Origin: Aspidapion aeneum
Lineage: Eukaryota > Arthropoda > Insecta > Coleoptera > Brentidae
Assembly: GCA_963576565.1 (NCBI GenBank)
Contig: OY755042.1
Span: 106,817,314-106,881,313 of the forward strand
Reading direction: 5' to 3'
DNA length: 64,000 bases
A program made the position numbers and the translations under genes. The notes below the pieces were generated by a model. The model saw only the letters and a list, made by a program, of their open reading frames with translations. It ran no database searches and was not told the origin of the DNA. The stretch's first letter is position 1. Each line of letters opens with the position of its first letter. Positions 10,790 to 20,719 of this stretch are shown here, piece after piece.

Positions 10790-11510
10790 AGACTAAAAAG
10801 TAGAAAATAAATTGGTAAAAAAAATTCAAAAAAAAGCTTTTATAAAATGCACTAAAAATTAAAAAATAATTTTCTAACATTCTAATATTATCATAATAAA
10901 AGCGATGGCCGCAAATCAAAGCATAAGGTAATCTAAATTTGTGATCTATACACTTAAAGAGGTCATCAAAGATATGTTTGATGTGCCGCAATGTTATGCC
11001 ATTGCCATACCTATGTCCAGCGGCGTAGCGTGCCAGAAGGGGCGGAGGGAGCCGACAGCTAAAAAGGGCGCCTCTCCAAAATCTTGCGACCAAAAAAAAA
11101 ACAAAGGTCATCATGTCTTTCCTTTCCTGGAACGCCCACTCAATTGGCCGTTACCGGCCCGGCTTAATCAAGCTGAGTGCGCTTCGGCCACCCCTGGGGC
11201 GCCAGTACCCTCGGGGCGGGGGGGGGGACGAACCCCCCGCGCCCCTCCACGCTACGCCACTGCCTATGTCAGAGAAATGCTGGGGTATCTTGGGTCGGGT
11301 TGGGTGAGTTTGGATTCTTGCAAATAGTGATATTTAATTGATACGGATATCTTATCGTGCTAACATCGTCAAAATTTCCATCAGTCGGCCATCGCTTTTA
11401 TTATTATGATAATATTAGAATGCTAGAAAATTATTTTTTAATTATTAGTGCATTTTATAAAAGCTTGTGACTTAAAAAAAAATTTTTACCAATTTATTTT
11501 CTTAACTTAG
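10790..11510. mobile_element. long-arm foldback element carrying a nested hAT MITE
   Basis: Arms of about 120 bp (10798-10913 and 11386-11503) are inverted copies; both include AAAATGCACTAA and AAAAGCGATGGCCG. Removing the nested MITE (11018-11262) leaves an internal segment of about 230 bp. No transposase frame. Termini and duplication are not sharply defined. Confidence 0.75.
11018..11262. mobile_element. hAT-type MITE, 245 bp
   Basis: Termini CAGCGGCGTAGCGTG and the complement of CAGTGGCGTAGCGTG (one mismatch). A perfect 8-bp duplication CCTATGTC flanks it at 11010-11017 and 11263-11270. Short CAG-starting termini with 8-bp duplications are typical of hAT elements. Inside, GC-rich and with C/G homopolymers. 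The overlapping 128- and 64-codon frames are artefacts of its composition. Confidence 0.85.
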
Positions 11511-11514
11511 TGTG

Positions 11515-12030
11515 TGTTAGTTTACTCATAACACTACTATTAAATTACCTATACACTCTGACATAACATTCATGGACATAACAACATCGTTTAATGTTAT
11601 CATGTGCAAAAATTGTAATAAAAATTTCTCCTGCAATAAATTTGCCAATTTTAGAAATTATTAAACCAAAGCTGCATTTTGCAAAAAATATCATGTTAAA
11701 TAATAACAACTTGAATATGTTGAACATTTTATAAAAATTAAACAATTAGTTGATAACTGTGTCAAATTGTTTATTATCTAATGCAAGTTTTTTTATTATT
11801 ACCTACTTACTTCAGTTTATTTATAGAACTCTTACGAATATTTAAAATTGATCAAGGTGCTTTAATATATTTTTTATTTTTTTGTAAGTACCTATCTCTG
11901 GTTTTCAAAATGGTGGGTACAGTGCTATCACTTATATCTGAAAATGAAACAAAAAAAACCTTAAAATAGGATTGCCCAAAGATTCTACTGGCCCAATTTT
12001 TTTTTCCTAAATGTCAAAAATGTACTACAA
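11515..12030. other. AT-rich spacer
   Basis: No coding, inverted or tandem structure recognised; homopolymer runs of A and T only. Confidence 0.45.
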
Positions 12031-12031
12031 A

Positions 12032-12097
12032 GGGCAACGTCCTTAACCCCCCCCCCCCCTCCCCTCTCAGAGCGTTACGTAATTTAAGGACACGCCC
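12032..12097. repeat. minimal copy of a GGGC...TTAAGGAC inverted-repeat element
   Basis: Ends GGGCAACGTCCTTAA and the complement of GGGCGTGTCCTTAAA, around a C-run and a GTTACGTAATTT block. A longer relative is at 50934-51100, so this looks like an internally deleted copy. Confidence 0.55.
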
Positions 12098-12119
12098 AAA
12101 TTCCCTAAATAAAACATTC

Positions 12120-12290
12120 GTAAAATATTTCCAGACTAATAAGAACCTTTCATTTTAAAATTTATATTGGAGAACTTGACTATACTTTTATCTCAATTCT
12201 TTTTACAAAATACCATTTTCGCGATTTTGCCTTTTTTTAGATGAAATGTTTTGTTATGATTTTTTGGTTTAGTACACTAATAAAAATTAA
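12120..12290 (+). repeat. dispersed repeat X, copy 1
   Basis: Shares ACTTTTATCTCAATTCTTTT, ACCATTTTCGCG and TTTTGTTATGA with 51845-51990 and with both arms of 57245-57622. Function and family unknown. Confidence 0.65.
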
Positions 12291-12299
12291 AAATAAACA

Positions 12300-12649
12300 C
12301 AAAAAGATACACGGAATTGAGATATACGTCAATTTAAAATTAAAAAAGTGCTTTTTTGTTTTTAAATTTTAAAGAGCAACATTTATAATAGAAAAAACTA
12401 GATTGATTGCAAAAAATTGGTTTTTATTTTTAAATTATTTCAGGTAGGTGTAACTTACTTTCTCCGAAAAATATTTTATTAAAAGAATGTGAAGAACAAG
12501 ATTGCTAATGGTTTCTAGTTTGCAATTTAATTTAATTTTACTGTTGCACTCTATATAAACGGATTGTGAAGAGCCATTAATCATTTGTTATTAATTGATG
12601 AAGAATGAATTGATGCTTTAGAGATATTTTAAATTATGCCGATCAATGG
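12300..12649. other. AT-rich spacer
   Basis: No recognised feature before the retrozyme-like element. Confidence 0.4.
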
Positions 12650-12780
12650 CCTTATTTGTAAAAATCAAACAAGTTTCGTGGCTAATCGGGCAAAAAGGAG
12701 TTCTGTTTCTCTCATATTTTTCCGTGGGTAGCCTGAAAGCTTAACCTCACGGGGGTCCAAGATCTAATGGACACCTAATA

Positions 12781-12828
12781 AGTGTTGACAGTTAACTGTT
12801 TCGTCCTTATGGGACTCCTCAGAACACT
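12781..12828 (-). ncRNA. type I hammerhead ribozyme, copy 1
   Basis: Read on the minus strand from 12828: stem I strand AGUGUU, core CUGAGGA (CUGANGA consensus), stem II GUCC with loop CAUAA and GGAC, core GAA, stem III ACAG with loop UUAA and CUGU, cleavage nucleotide C17, then AACACU closing stem I. All catalytic core positions are present and stems I, II and III have 6, 4 and 4 Watson-Crick pairs. Cleavage would fall between the complements of 12787 and 12786. The tiny stem III is typical of retroelement hammerheads that work best as dimers. Confidence 0.88.
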
Positions 12829-13292
12829 GCTGGTCAATGTGATAAATCTTGCGAAGTTAATTATACGGTTTTGTCTCTAATCAAATGTAAATAGTGAGAA
12901 AACTATCGCCAGAAGCGCCATCTACCGAGATACGAGAGAACCAAAAAACAAACGCAGGCGAAAAACTGCTATACAATATCGATCAATGAAAAGATCGAAT
13001 GCAAATAAAAGAAAACAAACTGTAGTCCGTGACCTACGACAGCTCTTTGTCTTTCAGGCCGGATCAACGCATATTGCATTTTTACCCGTCATCAAGACAG
13101 TGAGCGTCAATCAACGGAATTTTTAAGCCAAATAATATTAACAAACGTGGAATTTCGTACCCGTGAATTTAAAAATCAAACAAGTTTCGTGGCTAATCGG
13201 GCAAAAAGGAGTTTTTGTATGTCTCATATTTTTCCGTGAGTAGCCTGAAAGCTTAACCTCACGGGGGTCCAAGATCTAATGGACACCTAATA

Positions 13293-13340
13293 AGTGTTGA
13301 CAGTTAACTGTTTCGTCCTTATGGGACTCCTCAGAACACT
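13293..13340 (-). ncRNA. type I hammerhead ribozyme, copy 2
   Basis: Identical in the 48-nt core to copy 1 and 512 bp away, so a minus-strand transcript cut at both sites would release a 512-nt monomer. It lies at the tip of the foldback, so its pairing may compete with the long inverted arm. Confidence 0.88.
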
Positions 13341-13360
13341 GCTGGCAATGTGACAAATCT

Positions 13361-13415
13361 AGTGTGTTCTGAGGAGTCCCATAACAGTTAACTGTCAACA
13401 CTTATTAGGTGTCCA
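13361..13415 (+). pseudogene. broken hammerhead in the inverted arm
   Basis: The inverted arm carries the same motif on the plus strand but lacks 8 nt (GGACGAAA), removing the 3' side of stem II and the GAA core. It cannot fold as a catalytic hammerhead. Confidence 0.8.
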
Positions 13416-13594
13416 TTAGATCTTGGACCTCCGTGAGGTGAAGCTTTCAGGCTACCTACGGAAAAATATGAGAGAAACAAAAACTCCTTTTTGCCCGATT
13501 AGCCACGAAACTGTTTGATTTTTAAATTCACGGGTACGAAATTCCACGTTTGTTGACCTTATTTGTCTTCAAAACAAAGACTGAACCTTCTTAC

Positions 13595-13745
13595 TCATGG
13601 ACGCACTCAGGGGGGTCTCGGGGACCGCCCTCTCCCCAAGCCTAAATTTTTTAAAGCATTTTTGACAAATTTCATGAATAAAATATTAAAATAACATAAA
13701 ACGCGGCATCATGCCCCCTACAAGACCCTCGCCCTTCTTCCCTTT
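13595..13745 (-). mobile_element. hAT-like non-autonomous element, truncated
   Basis: On the minus strand it matches 15419-15590: a TTCATGAAAT-type core, a TTTAGG G-rich stretch, a GGGCGG block and a CCCCTGAGTGCGTCCATG end. The CAGTGGCG end is missing. Confidence 0.55.
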
Positions 13746-13749
13746 TGAA

Positions 13750-14160
13750 TTTTTGGTTATTAACAGTATTATAAGAATATTCTTAACACAATACTTTTTT
13801 TAAAATCTAAAATAAATAGGTATTTCATTGACACGAATCAATTCTAATTATTAAAATCACACTGCAGGGCCTAGTCTATTAAAATCGATCCGTAGTTATT
13901 ATACGTCTGATTATATAGTAGGCAGCCAACGTGCATGTCTTGAAACAGTTGTTTTATTTTTGTTGAGCGCATTGTTTTCTATTTTTTGGTGTAGAATTTT
14001 AAGGTAGGTGCATTGTTTTCCTAAAATTGTTATCCACTGAAATTGCAGAACAGAGGACTTTGCTTACGCTTAGTCCTTTTAAGAAAAATTTAGCGAAATA
14101 ACATTTCAGTGATTTATCTTTTCTCAGTTATAAATGACACTGGTCGGCATGAAAATCGAC
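13750..14160. other. AT-rich spacer
   Basis: No recognised feature. Confidence 0.4.
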
Positions 14161-14758
14161 CCTGACACCATTCTTGCCGATTCTTATGTAAAATGACCTC
14201 CTGAATCCAAATATGAACTTCGTTTTTCCCCATCACCCCCCATTTTTGGGGGAAACACCCCTACCTATTTTTACTGCGAGAGTTTGGTGGGACGGAAAGG
14301 ATTTTTTTGGCCTTAACATCATTATTTCTGAGAAACTGGAGAGTTTAGTGTTCTCAAACATTAATATTTATAGTAAGGTGGTAAGCCATTTGTTTTGGAG
14401 GGGGGGGGAGAGGATGTTTTGCATAAATGGTAAATGGACATTGTCGATTTTACCGTTTTATATGCATTTTCTAATTATTTTTATAAAATTTTAGCTGCCA
14501 GCAGCATAACGTAAAGGTAATAAACGTTATAGCAAAGTATCAAGCAACATATTAGTATATAAAAGTATATACATAAAGAAACCACCGGCGTATACAAAAA
14601 ATCGCATTAACATATTAAAAAGTAGGAAAATAAATAGTTTTAACATAATCTATTTTTAGATTCTTGGGGAGGATTTCGCCTTCAAGCCCCCCTCTCCCCT
14701 TGTATACGCTCATGCAGAAACTATAATAAAAAATAAAATATTGTTGCTTTATTTGTGA

Positions 14759-15466
14759 ATGGGACAGCCGAGCACGGGGCAAACATTACATTGTACGGAA
14801 CTGGTCTTTGCAAGAAAGATTTACTCCCGGTCAGAAAAATGTCGCCAACGATCCCTATTAGTCCCGCAAGATAATATTTACTTGCCGCCTTTGCACATCA
14901 AACTTGGAATGATCAAACAGTTTGTAAAAGCACTGGACAAAACAGGCGACGCATTCATATATTTAAAAACTAAATTTCCTCGTCTTAGTGAGGCTAAAAT
15001 CAAGGAAGGTGTTTTTGTGGGGCCCCAGACTAGACAACTTTTTCAAGATTCGACGTTTATTGAACACCCGAATCAAAAAGAAAAACGAGCTTCGTTTGTA
15101 TTCCAAAACGTGTGTAAGAACTTTTTAGGTAACCATAAAAGTGATGATTATGTCGCTCAGGTCGAGGAATTGCTCTTAGCGTACAAGGTCACGGGATGTA
15201 ACATGTCCCTTAAAGTGCACTTCCTTCACTCGCATTTGGACTTCTTTCCTGAAAATTTAGGAGCAGTCTCGGATGAATACGGGGAACGGTTTCCTCAAGA
15301 CATCGCTAAGTTGGAAAAGAAGTTTTCAGGGAAGGGAGTACTGCTGGTTTTTGAAACGAGAGGGTTGTACCTCAGGGTACAGCAAGCACCAAGTGAAGGT
15401 ACGAAAGTTCTTATTTATCAGTGGCGCACCCAGGAATATGTCTTGGGGGGCCCGACGCCTCTATAG
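14759..15466 (+). pseudogene. C-terminal part of an uncharacterised transposon-associated protein
   Basis: The 235-codon frame has a coherent coding stretch at residues ~40-190. It includes PPLHIKLGMIKQFVKALD, FPRLSEAKIKEGVFVGPQ, a CNMSLKVHFLHSHLDFFPEN block and GAVSDEYGERFPQDI. I recall this combination from multi-copy arthropod and cnidarian proteins annotated as uncharacterised. The Asp- and Glu-rich H-x-HLDFFPE...D segment could be part of a catalytic core, but that is inference. Near 15340 the frame shifts: the continuation (YCWFLKRE) is read one frame over. After 15418 the frame runs into an inserted MITE. No start region is recognisable. Non-functional. Confidence 0.65.
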
Positions 15467-15590
15467 CCTCATGATGTCGAATTTTAAGTTTTTTTTTGTG
15501 TTTTTTTATGAAATATGTGGAATATATGTAAAAAAATCTAAGGTCTGGGGGGCGGACCCCAAGCCCCCCCCCCCCCTGCGTTCGTCTATG
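15419..15590 (+). mobile_element. hAT-like MITE inserted in the transposon gene
   Basis: Starts CAGTGGCGCACCCAGG, ends in a C-run followed by TGCGTTCGTCTATG. TATTTAT directly flanks it on both sides (15412-15418 and 15591-15597). Relatives at 13595-13745 and 34225-34375 share the central TTATGAAATATG and TCTAAGGT blocks. Confidence 0.6.
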
Positions 15591-15879
15591 TATTTATTAT
15601 TGTTTGAAACTAAAATAACTCTCTTTATACTTTAAATTTATGTCGATAATATTATAATTATTATCGAAAAATTATCAAAATAGGTAAAAGGGATTCTCCC
15701 TCAAAAATGGTAGGGGGTAGAAGAAAACGCAAGCTATATTTGGATTCAGGGCGTTGTCTTACATAAGAATCAGCGGAAATAATGCCAGGGCTCAAGAATT
15801 TTTTTTTGCGGACCAGTGTTTACTATAGGCAGTTACCAGTTACGTCTCTTAATTTAAAAATAAACGCCCAAGAAATCTC

Positions 15880-16600
15880 CAACTTTAGCGCAGCAGGCCT
15901 CCCCCAACATCTTCCACTCTTCTCTGTCTGTTGACATCCATCTAGTTTCTTCATGTTTCTTCAAATTTTGCTATTTCTTATCCGACTTATCGAGACATTC
16001 CTTACTTTTATTTTATATCTTATCCATTCATTCCTTTTTCTATCTGTTAACTTTACATGTAACAATTGTCTTTCCATTCATCTTTGGGCTTTTGTTACCT
16101 TATCCATGTTTTATTTTGTAAAAACAAGTGTCCAGGTCTGGGTTCCATAGGTAATATATTGTTTTACACTTTTTTTACATTGAGGACATTTTTTATTTTT
16201 TAATATGCCTATATTTTTAGCTGCTGTATCCAGTTCTTCCAGCATTTTACCAGTTCTTCTTTCTTATCTGTTATAAAGGCGATATCATCAGCATATCTTG
16301 CTCGTAGGTGGTTCAAGTAGTTTTTTAAAACATCTTCTAGGGCCTGGTTAAATAGTTTGGGGATATTGTGTTACCCTGCTGACACCTCTTCTTATGCGGA
16401 TTTGCTTTGTTCCTTCGAGGATTTTGATTGATGCTATATATATTGCCTATTAAATCTGTGTATCTTTGATCAATTCGGCTACTAATTAAAGATGATATCG
16501 AAAGCTTTTTCAAAGTATATATTGTTGGCTCGTTCCATTAGGATTTTTATGGTTAATAGAAGCCTGCTTGTTTATCTACTCTTATTTTACTTTATCATGT
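15880..16600 (-). pseudogene. LINE family A relic (reverse transcriptase 3' part)
   Basis: Minus strand: fragments of the reverse transcriptase in family order. A KILMERAN stretch is near 16550, an ISP-type stretch after the RT finger motif near 16370, a RYADDIAFITDKKEELVK segment (active-site YADD) near 16290, and the family 3' end (GGGGGAGGCC) near 15895. Several frameshifts and missing blocks leave no usable frame. The same family recurs at 19386, 39782, 41155, 55560 and 63870. It resembles insect endonuclease-reverse transcriptase LINEs; the clade (RTE-like or CR1-like) is uncertain. Confidence 0.7.
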
Positions 16601-16619
16601 CAATCTGGCTTAAAATAAG

Positions 16620-17535
16620 TTAACATATTTAATTTTTATTATATGACCTTAATACCCACAAAAAGAAAATGTAACTTATGTCTTAATTACCAGATTCAAC
16701 AGTAATTAGTTATTGATAAATATTTATATTTTTGTAATTTTTCCTGTTTTAAATGCATAAATACATTTCACGAGTCAATTTGACTTACATCTGACCAAAC
16801 CCGCGCCTACTAATTTTTTCTATTGGTCGGTCCAACAACCTTGACGTTCAATTAATTTACTTTCCCTGAAAATAAACTCTTAACTGATCCAACCGACAGA
16901 ATTTTTATTAGTTTTAAATTAAATCAACATTTCGAAACATACGAAAGTTAAGGAAGTTAATAGTTTTTTTATTGAACTGTACAAAGAATAAGAGATCGCA
17001 TAGGACACCCGTTTTTGTTCGTTAATTGCTAGATTTCTCGAAAACTAATAACATTTTCAAAAATAGGCAAGAAAGAAAAAAATACGCAAAATCATCCCGT
17101 TTATACTATAAAATTAAGAAAACACCTTACCTAACATTTAAAAAAAATATAATTAAAAAAAAATTGTTTTTATTTAATTCTTTTCCCACTTTGTAGGTAA
17201 ATGGTTTTAAAATGTTAATACTTTATAATATTAAGGTTGATCCCCACTTGTACACTTAGGAACTTTTTAAATTGCTCTTCTCGAAAATAAAAAATATTTC
17301 TATTTGAAATTAGAAAAGCCAGTTTGAACCAAACCAAAAAAAATTTAACCTTACGGCTATTTAAAAAGTCCCGACTGTACCAAACACCATTTACTAAAAA
17401 TTAGTTTTTCTTTTTTAAAGTTCAAAAACAACTTTAGGTAAACGTTAGAAAAATGGTTAATACCAGCCGGACAACAATTAGGAGGCTGACCAAAAGTCGT
17501 ATCTAACGATGTATAACACGACCCCCTTACATCAG
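16620..17535. other. AT-rich intergenic DNA
   Basis: No coding, inverted or tandem structure recognised. Confidence 0.45.
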
Positions 17536-17539
17536 TGGC

Positions 17540-18105
17540 GCAACTTTTATAGGCATTTAAATAAATGAGAAGTGTAGAAAAAACATAATTTTTTAATTTT
17601 CTTGAATGTTATTGTCCTACATGTCTAGTTTTAAAACTCATTTTTAAAGCTGAAGATATTTTCTTTCCAACGATGTATATCACTCTCCCATCAAGGAAGC
17701 GGTAGATCTAGCATAAACGCACCAAACATGGTCAAATTTGGTATACACATGAATCTTCATTTAAGACTACCACACTTGGTGTGAATATACACTATACTCC
17801 CCTTAAAATATAACAAGGCGAAACCATCCGCCCACTCTTGGTGGGGGTTGGTTCCCCCCTAAATATTTTTTTCGACCTTTTTGATTACTTGGTATATCAA
17901 ATTTGACCATTTTTGGGGCATCTATGCAAGATTTACTGCTGCATTGAGGGAGGATTGATGTACATCGTTGGGAAAGAAAATCCTTCGGCTTTAAAAATAG
18001 GTTTAAAAACCAGACACATGGGATAGTAAAATTTAAGAAAATTAAAAAAAAGTTTTTTCCACACCCCTCATTTATTTAAATGCCTATATTGACATCGCTA
18101 GAGAG
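17540..18105. mobile_element. foldback element with ~210-bp arms
   Basis: Arms 17540-17750 and 17895-18105 are inverted copies. Shared blocks include ATAGGCATTTAAATAAATGA, TTTCTTTCC, AACGATGTA and ATGGTCAAATTTG. Only about 145 bp lies between the arms and there is no ORF. A non-autonomous long-TIR element; superfamily unknown. Confidence 0.8.
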
Positions 18106-18109
18106 TACT

Positions 18110-19385
18110 TTTCATCAGCCTTAATAATTGTTAATTAGTTTTTTTGCCAAGTTAAAAGTTTGCAAATAATTGGGAAAATACTGTAAGAGAGCACTTTTGA
18201 TGAGGGTGCCCCTCAACCCCACTTTAAAGGAGGTCAACTAGCAAAGGTCAGTTTTAAGTTATTACTCACCAAAAATATATTTTTACTCACTCTCATTTTT
18301 ATTTACTGAGTTACAAAAATGAATGTTCAACACGTTTGATTTAGGATTTCTACAAACACGTTTATTTTTATTTCAAACCGGCAATTAAAAAAAAATGTGT
18401 CTAGCTTAGTAAGTATTTAATTGTATACAATGGGCTTTTCACCAAAAATATATTTTTGAGAAAAAAATAGTGTTAAGGATAAAAAAAATTAAAAATGATT
18501 TTCAAAAGATTTTTGGAAAAGTTGACTGTTTTCGAGTTATTAGCAACAAACTATCAAAAAGCACGTTTAAGGGGGGACCACCCGCCTGCAAGGGTTGGGG
18601 TAAATTAGGTAAACTTTCTAAATAAGTGAAATGAATTACTTGAGAAAAACTGCTAACATTTTACATACAGGTCTTAGTTTTTTTTGTAAAACTGAAATTA
18701 ATGAACAGGTAATAAATACTATGCAAAATGTTTATAATAATTAATATGTTCCACTCTATTTAACCTTAGGTAAGTTCGAAAACACACAATAACAATGTTA
18801 TTTCGAAATGACCAAAATCTCAAAATTGGTCAGTAAGTCAAACCAATGGTTATCTCCTAACAATCAAATGAATAGAAAAAAATACAGTAATTTGTTTAAA
18901 AGAGATGATAATCTACCAAGTCAGTAGTCATTCTATGGCACAACATTTCAATTATCTGATGAAGCAACTTAAGATTTTTGTGCACGATCATATTATTTTT
19001 GTCACGGGAATTTTTATTTGAAATAAACTTCTCTTTGTAGTTATATTACATTATTACTCGGTCTACTTCGGAAATTACAACAAACATTTACAATGATAAG
19101 TGCTTCAAACTAATGTTCTATAAGGGTAAGTGGTTCTCCAAATTTTGGTTGTCGTCATTGTTAAGTGGTTCTCGAGATTTCGTCAATGTGGCTACATTTT
19201 TTGTAAATGTTTTTTATTTTTTGGCTAATCCAACAACTCTACCTTCAAATGCTAAAAGTTGAGAATCACTTTACAACGACGATGACGGCCAAAAGCTCCA
19301 AAAACCAGTTATCACTGTAAATATTTTATTATAATTTTCGACAAAATGTCTAAGGCTGACTCTAGGTAGATATGAAATAATTAAA
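18110..19385. other. AT-rich spacer with a repeated CACCAAAAATATATTTTT motif
   Basis: The motif occurs at about 18269 and 18440 in the same orientation, near G/C-rich patches at 18200 and 18570. This hints at a decayed repeat, but no clear unit could be defined. Confidence 0.4.
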
Positions 19386-20035
19386 ATAAAGAATATGAAC
19401 GGCATAGAAACTAACATTAAAGAAAATATTATAAATATCACACAGCTCTTCTCTACAGAATTATACCAAACAAAAAGGAAACCATCTCGAGAAACAATAA
19501 AGAAACTCCAAACCAAAATAAAAAACACAAACTTAGAGCTACAACGTGAAATAAGCAATCACTTGGAAAAGAGGGAGTAACGGCAGAGATGCTCAAGTAC
19601 GGTTGTAAAGCTCTAGTTAATCCCTCTAATAAAATACTAAAAGAAAAAACAATCCCAAACAACTGGACATCCTTCATATCCATTATTCTACACAAGAAAA
19701 GCGATAGAGCAGACCTAACAAACGATCGACCCATAACACCACTTAATGTAATTTATAAGCTTTTCACGAAAATATTAACAGATAGACTAACAAGAAAATT
19801 TGACGGATATCAATCAAAAGAACAAGCAGGCCTCAGAAAAGGTTTCAGAACAGTTGACTATTTATTAACCATGTAAATCCTAATACAACGAGCTAACTGA
19901 TACAACATTCCACTAAATATTACGTTTATAGACTTTGATAAAGCTTTCGGTAGCATTGAGCACTGGGCAGTAAAAGCATCTTTAATTAATTGCCGAATAA
20001 AACACAGATATACAGATTTTAACCAATATACAGTG
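19386..20035 (+). pseudogene. LINE family A relic (linker and N-terminal reverse transcriptase)
   Basis: The frame at 19395-19577 (IKENIINITQLFSTELY) is the linker before the RT domain. A shift joins it to VTAEMLKYG and 19589-19876, which carries NNWTSFISIILHKKS, NVIYKLFTKILTDRL and QSKEQAGLRKGF. After a stop at 19876 the reading continues with ITFIDFDKAFGSIEHWAVKA, the first catalytic-Asp motif of the polymerase. A deletion removes the segment between the linker and VTAEM. It breaks off near 20035 before the YADD motif. Both ends truncated, non-functional. Confidence 0.8.
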
Positions 20036-20149
20036 AGAACGAGCCGGTTGGAATAAATTCGCTAGTGGTATAAATATAAGTTTATTGCAAAAATCCAAAA
20101 ACACGTCAGTTGAGATTTTTAATGGAAATTATTTTTTTTTACAATTTGT

Positions 20150-20450
20150 TTTTGGGCGGACCTCCTGAAAGGGGTCCCCTAACATACAACTTTTTTTTGT
20201 CAGATAGAATGACCCCACTAGTGGTACCTTGTTCGAAAGCTTATTGAAAAAGAAAAATAACAAAATAATTTAATGATTTTTTCAATGTTTTACTTATGGT
20301 ACCTTATTCGAATGGAAAAAGAAAAACAATGGTATAATTTTTTTTGACATACGTCAATTAAAATGTCCAAAGGTACCACAAGAGGGGTTATCTTCTCTGA
20401 AAAAAAAAGTTGAATGTGAGTAGACCCGTTTTCGGGGGTCCGACCAAAAA
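20150..20450. mobile_element. foldback MITE with ~80-bp arms
   Basis: Arms 20155-20231 and 20372-20447 are inverted: GGGCGGACC or GGTCGGACC at the outside, an AACTTTTTTTT stretch, and GTGGTACC at the inner edge. AT-rich middle, no ORF. Confidence 0.65.
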
Positions 20451-20719
20451 GGAATTCCGAGAAAAATATTGCGTTTGAAAAATCGGCTTTCTTCTCATAG
20501 ATGACAGAGTACCTCGACTTTGTTTACCTCTTCTGAACTCGATTCACGAACTGTCAACAATACGGTTGCAGATTTAGAGTTACAAATAGAAATAGTTATG
20601 TGTGAGTTCCAATGCAAAAAGTTTCGCTAGTTACATAGGCGTCACTGTTGGAGGAATCTAAACCCTCTTTGAATGATTTATTGTCCCCACATTTTTATAT
20701 TCAATTATTGTTTTAAATT

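Larger units (their letters stand above)
12660..13556 (-). mobile_element. retrozyme-like hammerhead element: tandem unit plus foldback
   Basis: An 897-bp insertion flanked by a perfect 10-bp duplication, CCTTATTTGT (12650-12659 and 13557-13566). From left to right it holds one full unit (about 12662-13140) and then a near-perfect inverted repeat (arms 13141-13340 and 13361-13553) that begins as the next tandem unit. No protein frame is present. On the minus strand the unit and the left arm each contain a complete type I hammerhead ribozyme, exactly 512 bp apart; the right arm holds a broken copy in the opposite sense. Tandem copies bearing hammerheads with a very short stem III are known from metazoan retrozymes and Penelope-like elements. 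Non-autonomous retrozyme status is inferred from structure alone. A separate full unit lies at 57622-58097. Confidence 0.8.
14163..15800 (+). mobile_element. TIR DNA element with a decayed coding region
   Basis: Left (about 14163-14290) and right (about 15665-15800) ends are inverted copies. Both contain GATTCTTATGTAA, CTGAATCCAAATAT and an ACCTATTTT block. Between them lies the relic frame 14759-15466 and a nested MITE. The layout is of a DNA transposon with its own gene; superfamily is not assigned from the sequence. Confidence 0.7.

Noticed and set aside
10941..11327. 128-codon ORF
   Set aside because: It crosses a foldback arm and a hAT MITE; its composition explains the open frame.
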